Below, piece after piece: positions 19,409 to 29,396 of a stretch of 64,000 nt of DNA. The position numbers and the translations under genes were made by a program. The notes beneath the pieces are model-generated. The model had not been told where the DNA came from, did no database searches, and saw only the letters and a program-made list of their open reading frames with translations. Position 1 is the first letter of the stretch; the number at the start of each line of letters is the position of its first letter. The stretch is from Burkholderiales bacterium (GTDB lineage Bacteria > Pseudomonadota > Gammaproteobacteria > Burkholderiales > Burkholderiaceae_C): NCBI GenBank assembly GCA_026400275.1, contig JAPLPK010000191.1, positions 1 to 64,000 on the forward strand, in the 5' to 3' direction.

Positions 19409-22400
19409 TTGATGGCGTCCAATTTTTCATTTCTGCAAGCCGAATGGCCCGCGCTGTATGCCGAGGCCACCAAGGCGGAGCAGGCCGCTTTGAGCGACCC
19501 GCGCACGGCCTGCTTCTACGCCCGGCGCACGCTGGAGTTGGCGGTGGTATGGCTGTTCCAGGCCGAGGGGGGCCAAAGCAACGGTGTTCGGGGCAAGCTG
19601 CAAATGCCCTACAAGCCCGACCTGTCGGCCTACCTGTTCGAGCCCAGTTTCAAGCTGCTGGTAGGCCCCGCGCTGCACGCCAAGATGGACGTGGTGCGCA
19701 AACAGGGCAACAACGCCGTGCACAGCGCGCGGCCTATCACCACGCAAGACGCCACCGCCGTGCTGCGCGAGCTGTTCCAGGTGGCGTTTTGGGTGGCGCG
19801 CAACTACGGGCGCAACGTGGCTGTGCGGCCCGACCCGGCGCTGCAGTTCCGTGCCGACCAGCTGCCCCGCCCAGCAGATGCCACGGCGGCCCAAGCCACC
19901 CAGGCCGCCCTGAAGCAGCTAGCCAGTGAGCTGGCGGCGCGTGATGCTGCACTGGCCGCAGCCCATCAAAAGACGGCCGCACTGGACGCCGAGCTGGCCC
20001 AGCTACGTGCCGAGGTAGCCGCAGCCAAAGCCGCGAACACGGTCACGCCCGACACGCACGATTACAACGAAGCCGAGACGCGCGACCTCTACATCGACCT
20101 GCTGCTCAAGGAAGCCGGTTGGAAGCTGGACCAAGCCCGCGACCGTGAATACGAAGTGCAAGGCATGCCGAACAACGAAGGCAAAGGCTTTGTGGACTAC
20201 GTGCTGTGGGGCGACGACGGCAAACCGCTGGCGGTGGTGGAGGCCAAGCGCACCCGACGCGATGCGCGCGTGGGCCAGCAGCAGGCCAAGCTGTATGCGG
20301 ATTGCCTGCACACCCAGTTCGGCCAGCGCCCGCTGATCTACACCACCAATGGCTACGAGCATTGGTTCTGGGACGACAGCACGTACCCGCCGCGCCCGGT
20401 GCAGGGCTTCCACAAAAAGGACGAACTGCAACTGCTGGTGCAGCGCCGCACCTCCAGCAAGCCGCTGGCGGGTGTGGCCATCAACCCCGCTATCGTGGAG
20501 CGGCACTACCAGTTGCGCGCCATTCGCCGCATTGGCGAAACCTTTGAGCGCGACCGCCAGCGCAAGGCCCTGGTGGTGATGGCCACAGGTGCGGGCAAGA
20601 CGCGCACCGTGATTGCGCTGGTAGACCTGCTGCAGCGGGCCAACTGGGCCAAGCGCATCTTGTTTCTGGCCGACCGCGTGGCGCTGGTGAACCAGGCGGC
20701 CAATGCCTTCAAGGCGCATTTGCCCGACGCGGCAGCGGTGAACCTGGTGAAAGACAAAGCCACCGAGGCACGCGTTTATGTAAGCACCTACCCAACGATG
20801 ATGGGGCTGATCAACGAGACTGACGACGGCTTACGCCGCTTTGGCGTGGGCCACTTTGACCTGATCATCGTGGACGAGGCACACCGCTCCATCTACCAAA
20901 AGTACAAAGCCATATTTGCCTACTTTGACGCGCTACTGGTGGGCCTGACGGCCACGCCCAAGGACGAGATAGACCGCAACACCTATGGCCTGTTTGGCCT
21001 GGAAGACGGCGTACCCACCGATGCCTACGGCCTGGAAGACGCGATTGACGAAGGCTACCTGGTGCCGCCACGCGCGGTGTCGGTGCCGCTGAAGTTTCAG
21101 CGCGAGGGCATCAAGTACGCCGAGCTGAGCGACGCCGAGCGCGAGCAGTGGGACGAACTGGACTGGGATGAAGACGGCCAAGCGCCGGACGAAGTGGGCG
21201 CCGAGGCGGTGAACAAATGGCTGTTCAACACGGACACGGTGGACAAAGTGCTGGAAACGCTGATGCGTAAAGGCCACTATGTAGCGGGCGGCGACCGGCT
21301 GGGCAAGACCATCGTCTTTGCCAAAAACAATGCGCACGCCAACTTCATTGCCGAGCGATTCAACGCCAACTACCCGCACTACGCGGGGCAGTTTGCCCGT
21401 GTCATCACCTACCAGACCGAGTACGCGCAGAGCCTGATCGACGACTTCAGCGTCACAGAGAAAGCGCCACACATTGCCATTTCAGTGGACATGCTGGACA
21501 CCGGCATTGACGTGCCCGAGGTGGTGAACCTGGTGTTCTTCAAGATCGTGCGCTCCAAGGCCAAGTTTTGGCAGATGCTGGGGCGCGGCACCCGCTTGTG
21601 CAAAGACTTGTTCGGCCCGGAGCAGGACAAGAAAGAGTTTTTGATCCTCGACTTCTGCCAAAACCTGGAGTTCTTTAGCCAGAACCTGGAAGGCAGCAAG
21701 GGCGTTGTGGCAGAACCCCTGAGCCAGCGCACTTTCAAGGCACGGCTAGAGCTGCTGGCTGTGCTGGATGCACAGCTGGCGCAAGGCGCAGACGGCGGGA
21801 TTGCGGCAGAGCCTGTGCCGGACTACGGCCAGACTGCAGCCACCCTGCGCGCAGACACCGCCAGCTATTTGCACGCCGTGGTGGCGGGCATGCGGCTGGA
21901 CAACTTTGTGGTGCGCCCACAGCGCCGCTGGGTGGAGCAATGGAGCCAAGCCACTGCCTGGCACACGGTGACGGGCGAACAGCTGGCAGAGCTGGCCCAG
22001 CATGTGTCTGGCCTGCCCAGCAGCGTGCGCGACGACGATGAAGAAGCCAAGCGCTTTGACCTGCTGATGCTGCGCACCCAGTTGGCTAGCGCGCATGGCG
22101 ACATAGGCTTTGCGCGCCTGCGCGATCAGGTACGGTCGCTGGCCGATGGCTTGAGCGAGCTGGGCAGCATCCCCGACGTGAAAAAGCACATGGTGCTGAT
22201 CGAGGCCGTGGCGGGCGAAGAGTGGTGGCAGGACGTGACCCTGCCCATGCTGGAGCAGGTGCGCAGGCATTTGCGCGGGCTCATCAAACTGCTGGCAAAA
22301 ACGCAGCGCAAGGTGGTGTACACCGACTTTGAAGACGTCGTGGGCGAGGCGACCGAAGTGGCTTTGCCGCTGGGCGGCAGCGCGGGAGACTTTGAGCGCT

Positions 22401-22861
22401 TTCGCCTCAAGGTGCGCGCCTTCTTGCGTGCGCATGAGAACCACATCACCCTGCACAAGCTGCGCCGCAACCAGCCGCTCACCGCCACCGACCTGGCCGA
22501 GCTGGAGCGCTTGCTGGTTGACAGCGGCACCGGCACCGCTGAGGACGTGGCCCGCGCCGGGCAGGAGGCACATGGGCTGGGACTGTTTGTGCGCGCACTG
22601 GTGGGGCTAGACCGCGAAGCCGCCACGCAGGCGCTGAACGGCTTTGTAGCGGGCAAGACGCTCAGCGCCAACCAGCTGGAGTTTGTGAACCTGGTCGTCA
22701 CCCACCTGACCGAGCGCGGGGTGATGGAGCCCGGCTTGCTGTACGAGCCACCCTTCACCAGCTACGCGCCCCAGGGGCCGGACGCTTTGTTCACGTCCGC
22801 CCAGGTGGACGAGCTTTTTGGGGTGCTAGACCACGTCAAGGCCACGGCGCTGGCAGCCTGA
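19409..22861 (+). CDS. hsdR: Type I restriction endonuclease R subunit with N-terminal DUF4145-like region
   Basis: MATGAGKTRTVIAL Walker A, IIVDEAHRSIYQKY DEAH box, VGLTATPKDEIDRNTYGLFG, AKRTRRDARVGQQQAKLYAD nuclease region. Confidence 0.95.
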   Translation: MMASNFSFLQAEWPALYAEATKAEQAALSDPRTACFYARRTLELAVVWLFQAEGGQSNGVRGKLQMPYKPDLSAYLFEPSFKLLVGPALHAKMDVVRKQGNNAVHSARPITTQDATAVLRELFQVAFWVARNYGRNVAVRPDPALQFRADQLPRPADATAAQATQAALKQLASELAARDAALAAAHQKTAALDAELAQLRAEVAAAKAANTVTPDTHDYNEAETRDLYIDLLLKEAGWKLDQARDREYEVQGMPNNEGKGFVDYVLWGDDGKPLAVVEAKRTRRDARVGQQQAKLYADCLHTQFGQRPLIYTTNGYEHWFWDDSTYPPRPVQGFHKKDELQLLVQRRTSSKPLAGVAINPAIVERHYQLRAIRRIGETFERDRQRKALVVMATGAGKTRTVIALVDLLQRANWAKRILFLADRVALVNQAANAFKAHLPDAAAVNLVKDKATEARVYVSTYPTMMGLINETDDGLRRFGVGHFDLIIVDEAHRSIYQKYKAIFAYFDALLVGLTATPKDEIDRNTYGLFGLEDGVPTDAYGLEDAIDEGYLVPPRAVSVPLKFQREGIKYAELSDAEREQWDELDWDEDGQAPDEVGAEAVNKWLFNTDTVDKVLETLMRKGHYVAGGDRLGKTIVFAKNNAHANFIAERFNANYPHYAGQFARVITYQTEYAQSLIDDFSVTEKAPHIAISVDMLDTGIDVPEVVNLVFFKIVRSKAKFWQMLGRGTRLCKDLFGPEQDKKEFLILDFCQNLEFFSQNLEGSKGVVAEPLSQRTFKARLELLAVLDAQLAQGADGGIAAEPVPDYGQTAATLRADTASYLHAVVAGMRLDNFVVRPQRRWVEQWSQATAWHTVTGEQLAELAQHVSGLPSSVRDDDEEAKRFDLLMLRTQLASAHGDIGFARLRDQVRSLADGLSELGSIPDVKKHMVLIEAVAGEEWWQDVTLPMLEQVRRHLRGLIKLLAKTQRKVVYTDFEDVVGEATEVALPLGGSAGDFERFRLKVRAFLRAHENHITLHKLRRNQPLTATDLAELERLLVDSGTGTAEDVARAGQEAHGLGLFVRALVGLDREAATQALNGFVAGKTLSANQLEFVNLVVTHLTERGVMEPGLLYEPPFTSYAPQGPDALFTSAQVDELFGVLDHVKATALAA

Positions 22862-22879
22862 GTTTCATATGCAAAAAGT

Positions 22880-23027
22880 CCTGATTAGCTAAATGCCTCA
22901 GATTGCAAGTACGCACATGAACGACCCCGTTCGCCCTGAGCCTGTCGAAGGGCTTGCTGATAGAGCCCTTCGACAGGCTCAGGGCGAACGGTTGTGGCGG
23001 TGTGTCTGAGGCAAGTAGCTAATCAGG
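22880..23027. mobile_element. MITE-like palindromic element, 148 bp, 23-bp TIRs, 8-bp target duplication CAAAAAGT
   Basis: CCTGATTAGCTAAATGCCTCAGA vs rc CCTGATTAGCTACTTGCCTCAGA (21/23); CAAAAAGT at 22872-22879 and 23028-23035. Confidence 0.75.
22927..22991. repeat. Perfect 28-bp inverted repeat (CCGTTCGCCCTGAGCCTGTCGAAGGGCT) with 9-nt loop, core of the MITE-like element
   Basis: Direct base pairing of arms 22927-22954 and 22964-22991. Confidence 0.95.
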
Positions 23028-23028
23028 C

Positions 23029-23083
23029 AAAAAGTGGCTCTAGCGCAGGTATTACCTGCGCAAGCAGCTACAAATTAAATAGC
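23029..23083 (+). repeat. Dispersed hairpin repeat copy R6, downstream of hsdR
   Basis: aaaaagtggctctagcgcaggtattacctgcgcaagcagctacaaattaaatagca. Confidence 0.9.
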
Positions 23084-23092
23084 ACCCAGTAT

Positions 23093-24328
23093 TCAAGCTT
23101 CGGGGTTCTCGATCAGCAGCGCCATGCCCTGCCCGCCGCCCACGCAGGCGCTGGAGATGCCGAAGCGTTTGCCGCGCTGGCGCAAGGCGCGGGCCAAGGT
23201 CACGGTCAGGCGCACGCCGGTGGCGGCCAGCGGGTGGCCTAGCGCGATGGCGCCGCCGTGCACATTCAGCTTGTCCAGGTTCAGGCCCAGCTCGCGGCCC
23301 ACGGCCAGGGTTTGTGCGCCCTGGGCCTCGTTGATCTCAAACAGGTCGATGTCGGCCAAGGTGAGGCCGCAGCGCTCCAGCAGCGCGCGGATGGCGGGGG
23401 CCGGGCCTATGCCCATGTACTCGGGCGCCACGCCTACTGCCGCCGCGCCGCGCAGGCGGGCCAGGGGCTTGAGGCCGTGCTTTTGCACATAGCCATCGCT
23501 GGCCACCAGCGCACCGGCCGCGCCGTCCACCAGGGCCGAGCTGTTACCGGCTGTCTGCACACCGCCGGGGTAGACCGTGCGCAAAGCAGCCAGTGCGTCC
23601 ACCGGCGATGGCCGGGGGTGGGTGTCGTGCGCCATCTGCACCACTTTGCGCGGCAGCTGGATGCCACGGTTGGCATAGCCTTGCAGGGCAAACACCTCGT
23701 TGGTTACGGGCACGATTTCCCCGGCATGGAAGTCTTTGGCGTGCAGAGCGCGGTCGAACGACTGGGCGGCAAAGGCATCCACATCGGCGCGGCTGATGTC
23801 GTACTGCACAGCCAGGTTCTCGGCGGTCTGGATCATGCTGACGGGGCCGGCGGTATCGACCAGCGCCTCCACCAGAAAGTCCTTGAACTCGACCGGCGCG
23901 CCCAGCCGGAAGCCGCTGCGGTGGGTGTAGGCAGCAATCGGGTTGCGCGTCATGGACTCGGTGCCCACCACCAGCGCCAGGTCGGCATAGCCCAGGGCGA
24001 TCTGGTCGGCCGCCTGGCGGAACAATTCAAAGCCGGTGCCGCAGATGCGCTGCACCAGGATGGAAGGCACGGTCAGCGGCACGCCGGCGTACAGGCCCAC
24101 ATGGCGCGGCAACACATAGGCGTCAAAGTCGGCCTGCGCCATCGAGCCCACCACCACCGACTCCACATCGGCTGCCGGCAGACCGCTGCGCTCCAGCACG
24201 GCACGCGCCACCTTGATGCCCATGTCGGTGGGCGACAGCGCGCCAAAGGCGCCGCAGTAGTCCACCAGCGGCGTGCGCACGCCGTCAACAAGCCAGGCAT
24301 TGTGGAAAGAAGAGGAAAAGTGTTTCAT
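23093..24328 (-). CDS. Acetyl-CoA C-acyltransferase (thiolase)
   Basis: 412 aa from MKHFSSSFHNAWLVDGVRTPLVDY; VNGGAIALGHPLAATG-type and SACVGGGQGMALLIE thiolase signatures. Confidence 0.9.
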   Translation of the reverse strand: MKHFSSSFHNAWLVDGVRTPLVDYCGAFGALSPTDMGIKVARAVLERSGLPAADVESVVVGSMAQADFDAYVLPRHVGLYAGVPLTVPSILVQRICGTGFELFRQAADQIALGYADLALVVGTESMTRNPIAAYTHRSGFRLGAPVEFKDFLVEALVDTAGPVSMIQTAENLAVQYDISRADVDAFAAQSFDRALHAKDFHAGEIVPVTNEVFALQGYANRGIQLPRKVVQMAHDTHPRPSPVDALAALRTVYPGGVQTAGNSSALVDGAAGALVASDGYVQKHGLKPLARLRGAAAVGVAPEYMGIGPAPAIRALLERCGLTLADIDLFEINEAQGAQTLAVGRELGLNLDKLNVHGGAIALGHPLAATGVRLTVTLARALRQRGKRFGISSACVGGGQGMALLIENPEA

Positions 24329-24495
24329 AGAAATCCGTGGATAGTTGGGACCGGCTGCGGCAGCTGGCACGCACCGCAAAACACACGCCACCATAGCTGA
24401 TGCAACGCTGCTTTTTGATTATTAAATATAACTTTATATGCACCCACCAAAGCTAGGGAAAGCACCTAGGATTCAAGTCTCTTTCAATCTTGTTT

Positions 24496-24514
24496 TAGTT
24501 ATTTTTAATAACTA
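24496..24514. promoter_or_regulatory. Palindromic operator-like site in the divergent thiolase/crotonase promoter
   Basis: TAGTTATT-ttt-AATAACTA perfect palindrome; resembles the 13925-13959 core. Confidence 0.55.
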
Positions 24515-24542
24515 TAGTTCGACAAACTAAACCTGTATTCCC

Positions 24543-25331
24543 ATGCGCACACCACACACCGACATCTCTCTGGAAATCCGTGGCGACAGCGAAGAAATCG
24601 CCGTCATCCGCCTGACCCGCCCCGCCAAGCGCAACGCGCTGAACGACGGCCTGATCCTGGCGCTGCGCGACATCATGGACGACCTGCCCGCCAGCGTGCG
24701 CGCTGCCGTGATCAGCGGCGAAGGCGACCACTTCTGCGCCGGCCTGGACCTGAGCGAGCTCAAGGAACGCGACGCCGGCCAGGGCCTGCACCATTCCCGC
24801 ATGTGGCATGCCGCGCTGGAGCGCGTGCAGTTCGGCCCGGTGCCGGTGGTGGCAGCACTGCACGGCGCGGTGGTCGGCGGCGGCCTGGAGTTGGCCAGTG
24901 CCTGCCATATCCGCGTGGCCGATGAATCCACTTTCTACGCACTGCCCGAAGGCTCGCGCGGCATCTTCGTGGGCGGCGGCGGCGCGGTGCGCATCCCCCG
25001 CCTTATCGGCACCGCCCGCATGATGGACATGATGATGACCGGCCGCGTCTACAACGCCGCAGATGGCGAGCGCGCGGGCTTCGCCCAGTACCTGGTACCC
25101 ACCGGCACCGCGTTCGACAAAGCGGTGGAGCTGGCCGGCCGTATTGCCCAAAACGCCCCGCTGACCAACTACGGCCTGATGCACGCCCTGCCGCGCATCG
25201 CCGAGCAACCCAGCGACCAAGGCCTGCTGACCGAATCCATGATGGCCGCGATTGCCCAGAGCGCGCCCGAGGCCAAGGAACGCGTGCGCGCCTTCCTGGA
25301 CGGCCGCGCCGCCAAGGTGAAAAAAGACTGA
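24543..25331 (+). CDS. Enoyl-CoA hydratase/crotonase family
   Basis: RLTRPAKRNALNDGL...SGEGDHFCAGLDLSEL...ALHGAVVGGGLELASACHIRVAD. Confidence 0.92.
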   Translation: MRTPHTDISLEIRGDSEEIAVIRLTRPAKRNALNDGLILALRDIMDDLPASVRAAVISGEGDHFCAGLDLSELKERDAGQGLHHSRMWHAALERVQFGPVPVVAALHGAVVGGGLELASACHIRVADESTFYALPEGSRGIFVGGGGAVRIPRLIGTARMMDMMMTGRVYNAADGERAGFAQYLVPTGTAFDKAVELAGRIAQNAPLTNYGLMHALPRIAEQPSDQGLLTESMMAAIAQSAPEAKERVRAFLDGRAAKVKKD

Positions 25332-25404
25332 GCCCACGCGCCCCCACCTAACCGTACGCGCCAGCCACACGACCAAGTTGCCCGCAGAGCACCGGAACCC
25401 AGAC

Positions 25405-27291
25405 ATGTCCGCCACCACCACATCCCCCCGCTTCCGCCCTTTGCAGTTTGGCGTCACCGAAGTCCGCACCTGCCAGGGCGAGCAGGGCTGCGTCTATGTG
25501 AAAGCCGCCCAGGAGCTGCAGCCCTACCCGACCCGGCTGACCGACCGCCTGGCCCACTGGGCCCAGACCCGGCCCGACCAGACCTGGATGGCCCAGCGTC
25601 ACAAGAACGCCGATGGCAGCCTGGGTGACTGGCAGCACATCAGCTACGCGCAAGCCTGGCAGTCGGCGCGCAACATCGCCCAGACCCTGCTGGGCATGGA
25701 TCTGGGGGCAGAGCGCCCGGTGGTCATCCTCAGCGAGAACGACCTGGACCACGCCCTGCTGTCGCTGGGTTGCCTGGTGGCAGGCATACCGCAGTGCACT
25801 GTGTCCGCCGCCTACTCCACCATCAGCCAGGACTTCGACAAGCTGCGCCATGTGCTGAGCACTCTGACCCCCGGCCTGGTGTTCGGCAGCGTGGGCAGCC
25901 GCTTTGCCCGCGCCATCCAGGCAACGGTGGCCAGCGACGTGCGGGTGGTGCTGGGTGCCGGCAGCATTGAAGGCCGCGACACCATCCCGTTCAGCCAGTT
26001 GCTGCACACGCCCGCCACCCCGGCAGTGGATGCTGCGCACGCCGCCATTGGCGGCGACAGCATCGCCAAGTTCATGTTCACCTCGGGCTCCACCAAGCTG
26101 CCCAAGGCGGTCATCATCACCTACCGCATGTGGAGCGCCAACCTGCAGCAGATGAACCAGGCCATGCCCGTGCTGGCCGAACCGCCGCTGGTGCTGGTCG
26201 ATTGGCTGCCCTGGAACCACACCTTTGGCGGCAACCACAACTTTGGCATCGTGCTCTACAACGGCGGCACGCTGTACCTGGACGAAGGCAAGCCCACGCC
26301 CAAGGGCATGGGCGAGACCATCCGCAATCTGCGCGAGATCGCGCCCACCGTGTACTTCAACGTGCCCACTGGCTTCGAGGTGATCGCCAACCTCATGAAG
26401 ACCGACGACCAGCTGCGCAAAAACATGCTGAGCCGGGTGAAGATGTTCTTCTTCGCCGCCGCAGCACTGTCGCAGCCGGTGTGGGATTCGCTGTTTGAAA
26501 GCGCCGAGCGCGAAGTCGGCGAGCGCATCGTGATGGGCACCGGCCTGGGCATGACCGAATGCACGCCCTACTCCCTGGGCGTGAACAGCCCCCACGTGCA
26601 AGCCGGCCACATCGGCGTGCCCGGGCCCGGCCTGGAGCTGAAACTGGCACCCGTGGACGGCAAGGTAGAAGTGCGCTACCGAGGCCCCAACGTCACCCCC
26701 GGCTACTGGCGCAACCCCGAGGCCACCCGCGAGAGCTTTGATTCCGAGGGCTTCTTCTGCTCGGGCGACGCGGTGCAGTGGATCGATGAAAACGACCTGC
26801 ACAAAGGCCTGAAGTTCGACGGCCGCATTGCCGAAGACTTCAAGCTCAGCACAGGCACCTTCGTCAGCGTGGGCCCCATGCGCGCCAAGATCATCGCTGC
26901 CGGCGCGCCCTATGTGCAGGATGCGGTGCTGACCGGCATCAACCTCAAGGAAGTGGGCGCCCTCATCATCCCCACCAACGCCTGCCGCAGCCTGAGCGGC
27001 CTGCCAGACGGCGCCAGCATGCAAGCGGTGCTGGAGAGTGCGCCGGTGCAGGCCCACTTCCAGCAGGTCATAGATAGGCTGGCAGCCGAAGCCACCGGCA
27101 GCGCCACCCGCATTGCCCGCGCCTACCTGCTGGCCGAGCCGCCTTCGCTGGACCAGGGCGAGATTACCGACAAAGGCTCCATCAACCAGCGCGCCGTGCT
27201 CAAGCACCGCGCCGCCCTGGTGGAAGCCATGCACAGCGGCAGCTTATCCAACATCCTCCAACCTATTGAACGCACTGGACACACAGCATGA
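25405..27291 (+). CDS. AMP-dependent acyl-CoA ligase, feruloyl-CoA synthase-like
   Basis: 629 aa; FTSGSTKLPKAVI AMP-binding motif, DWLPWNHTFGGNHNFGIVLYNGGTLYLDEGKP typical of feruloyl-CoA synthases. Confidence 0.88.
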   Translation: MSATTTSPRFRPLQFGVTEVRTCQGEQGCVYVKAAQELQPYPTRLTDRLAHWAQTRPDQTWMAQRHKNADGSLGDWQHISYAQAWQSARNIAQTLLGMDLGAERPVVILSENDLDHALLSLGCLVAGIPQCTVSAAYSTISQDFDKLRHVLSTLTPGLVFGSVGSRFARAIQATVASDVRVVLGAGSIEGRDTIPFSQLLHTPATPAVDAAHAAIGGDSIAKFMFTSGSTKLPKAVIITYRMWSANLQQMNQAMPVLAEPPLVLVDWLPWNHTFGGNHNFGIVLYNGGTLYLDEGKPTPKGMGETIRNLREIAPTVYFNVPTGFEVIANLMKTDDQLRKNMLSRVKMFFFAAAALSQPVWDSLFESAEREVGERIVMGTGLGMTECTPYSLGVNSPHVQAGHIGVPGPGLELKLAPVDGKVEVRYRGPNVTPGYWRNPEATRESFDSEGFFCSGDAVQWIDENDLHKGLKFDGRIAEDFKLSTGTFVSVGPMRAKIIAAGAPYVQDAVLTGINLKEVGALIIPTNACRSLSGLPDGASMQAVLESAPVQAHFQQVIDRLAAEATGSATRIARAYLLAEPPSLDQGEITDKGSINQRAVLKHRAALVEAMHSGSLSNILQPIERTGHTA

Positions 27292-28052
27292 ACATCCAAG
27301 GAACATCCGCACTTGTAACCGGCGCCGCCTCTGGCCTGGGCGAGGCCACCGCCCGCGAACTCGCCCGCCTGGGCGCCAAGGTAGCAGTACTGGACGTGAA
27401 CATCGCGCAGGCAGAAAGAGTAGCAGCCGACATCAGCGGCATCGCCTGCCAGTGCGACATCACCAGCCCCGACAGCGTCACCGCCGCCATCGAAAAAGCC
27501 GCCGCCGCCCACGGCCCGGCCCGCATCCTGATGAACGTAGCCGGCATCGGCGGCGCCAAGCGCGTGGTGCAAAAAGACGGCAGCGCCGCCCCGCTGGACG
27601 CGTTCAGCAAGGTCATCACCGTGAACCTGATCGGCAGCTACAACATGACCCGCCTGTTCGCCGCCGCCTGCGCCAAGCTGGAGCCGCTGGAAGACGGCGC
27701 GCGCGGCGTGATCATGTTCACCGCCTCGGTCGCCGCCTTTGACGGCCAGGTGGGCCAGCAGGCCTATAGCGCCTCCAAGGGCGGCCTGGTCGGCATGACG
27801 CTGCCCATGGCGCGCGACCTGGCGCAGCACGGCATCCGCGTGTGCACCGTGGCGCCCGGCCTGTTTGCCACGCCGCTGATGCAGGAGCTGCCCGAAGCCG
27901 TGCAGGCATCGCTGGCCGCCAGCATCCCCTTCCCGTCGCGCCTGGGCAAGCCATCCGAATTCGCCGAGTTGGCCGCCCACATCGTGACCAACCGCCACCT
28001 GAATGGCGAGGTGATCCGCCTGGACGGCGCGCTACGCATGGCACCGCGCTAA
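27288..28052 (+). CDS. SDR-family oxidoreductase (3-hydroxyacyl-CoA dehydrogenase-like)
   Basis: VTGAASGLGEATARELARLGAKV, YSASKGGLVGMTLPMARDLAQHGIRV. Confidence 0.9.
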   Translation: MNIQGTSALVTGAASGLGEATARELARLGAKVAVLDVNIAQAERVAADISGIACQCDITSPDSVTAAIEKAAAAHGPARILMNVAGIGGAKRVVQKDGSAAPLDAFSKVITVNLIGSYNMTRLFAAACAKLEPLEDGARGVIMFTASVAAFDGQVGQQAYSASKGGLVGMTLPMARDLAQHGIRVCTVAPGLFATPLMQELPEAVQASLAASIPFPSRLGKPSEFAELAAHIVTNRHLNGEVIRLDGALRMAPR

Positions 28053-28088
28053 GCGCTGCCAGCCCCCATAAAAACAAGGAGACACAAC

Positions 28089-29324
28089 ATGCCCAGCCCC
28101 CACCCCAGCACCAGCGCTGCCAGCAGCAGCAAGGTGCTCACCCTCTTCCTCTGCTTCGTCGTGGCCTTGCTTGAAGGGCTGGACCTGCAGTCCGCCGGCA
28201 TTGCCGCCTCCGGCATTGGTGCCGAGTTCAAACTGCTACCACCGCAAATGGGCGGCATGTTCAGCGCCGGCCTGGTCGGCTTGCTGCCCAGCGCGCTGTT
28301 TGGCGGCTGGCTGGCCGACCGCATTGGCCGCAAGAAGGTGCTGGTCGGCTCGGTGCTGCTGTTTGGCCTGTTTTCTCTGGCCACGGCCCATGTGTGGGAC
28401 TACCAGAGCCTGCTGGCCGCGCGCTTCATGACCGGCCTGGGCCTGGGTGCGGCGCTGCCCATCCTGATCGCCCTGTCTTCTGAGGCCGCCGATGAGCGCA
28501 ACCGCAGCGTGGCCGTGAGCGTGACCTATGCCGGCATCCCGCTGGGCGGCGCACTGGCCTCGGTGCTGGGGATGCTGAACGTGGGTGGCGGCTGGCGCGG
28601 CCTGTTCTACGTGGGCGGCGTGGTGCCGCTGCTGATTGCCTTTCTGCTGATCCTGCTGCTGCCCGAATCCAGCGCCTACCTGAGCCGCCAACAGGCTGCG
28701 GCCGCCACGGCGCGCCCGGTCTCCAGCGAAGGCCTGGCGGGCCTGTTCAAAGGCAGCATGTGGAAGTCCACCCTGCTGCTGTGGCTGGCCAGCTTCTTCG
28801 TGCTGACCGTGCTCTACATGCTGCTGAACTGGCTGCCCTCACTGCTGCAAGGCAAGGGCTTTAGCCGCGCCGATGCGGGCATGGTGCAGCTGCTGTTCAA
28901 CTTCGGTGGTGCGGCAGGCTCGCTGATGGTGGGCCGGCTGATGGACTCCAAGGGCCGCATGTTCACTGCCGTGTGCATCTACGTGGGCATGTTGTTGTCG
29001 CTGGCCGGGCTGGGCCTGTCGGACAGCTTCAGCATGATGTTGCTGGCCGGGCTGGGCGCAGGTTTCTGCGCGCTGGGCGGACAGCTGGTGCTGTATGCGA
29101 TGGCACCGGCGCTGTACCCTACCTCCATACGTGGCACGGGTGTGGGCGCCTCCATCACCGTAGGGCGGCTGGGTGCGATTGGCGGCCCGATGATCGCCGG
29201 GCAAATCCTTGCGGCCGGTATGGGCGTGGGCGGCGTAATGGCCGCCTCATCGCCCGGCATCGTGGTCGCAGCCGTGGCCGCCATGGCGCTGATGCGCGCC
29301 CAGCAGGCGCTGCGCAGCCACTAG
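28089..29324 (+). CDS. MFS transporter, aromatic-acid type
   Basis: 12 TM pattern; GGWLADRIGRKKVLV, LLEGLDLQSAGIAASGIGAEF. Confidence 0.88.
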   Translation: MPSPHPSTSAASSSKVLTLFLCFVVALLEGLDLQSAGIAASGIGAEFKLLPPQMGGMFSAGLVGLLPSALFGGWLADRIGRKKVLVGSVLLFGLFSLATAHVWDYQSLLAARFMTGLGLGAALPILIALSSEAADERNRSVAVSVTYAGIPLGGALASVLGMLNVGGGWRGLFYVGGVVPLLIAFLLILLLPESSAYLSRQQAAAATARPVSSEGLAGLFKGSMWKSTLLLWLASFFVLTVLYMLLNWLPSLLQGKGFSRADAGMVQLLFNFGGAAGSLMVGRLMDSKGRMFTAVCIYVGMLLSLAGLGLSDSFSMMLLAGLGAGFCALGGQLVLYAMAPALYPTSIRGTGVGASITVGRLGAIGGPMIAGQILAAGMGVGGVMAASSPGIVVAAVAAMALMRAQQALRSH

Positions 29325-29336
29325 ATATTTATATAT

Positions 29337-29392
29337 AAAAAATGCCCCTAGCGCAGGTAAAACCTACGCCAGTAGCTATCTAAAGAAGAGCA
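29337..29392 (+). repeat. Dispersed hairpin repeat copy R7
   Basis: aaaatgcccctagcgcaggtaaaacctacgccagtagctatctaaagaagagca, 13 nt after the MFS stop. Confidence 0.75.
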
Positions 29393-29396
29393 AACC

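Noticed and set aside
14210-22861. Prophage or integrative element with integrase
   Set aside because: No integrase, transposase or phage structural genes are visible in or beside the defence island, and tRNA-Lys is ~3.8 kb away with other genes between.
22927-22991. CRISPR repeat or rho-independent terminator of hsdR
   Set aside because: Single perfect palindrome with no spacer array and no T-tract; better explained as the core of a MITE-like element.
23258-24400. 380-aa plus-strand ORF
   Set aside because: Antisense to the thiolase, no domain.
25348-27234. 628-aa ORF on the minus strand
   Set aside because: Antisense shadow of the feruloyl-CoA synthase-like gene; low-complexity His/Gly/Ala/Val composition typical of GC-rich reverse frames.
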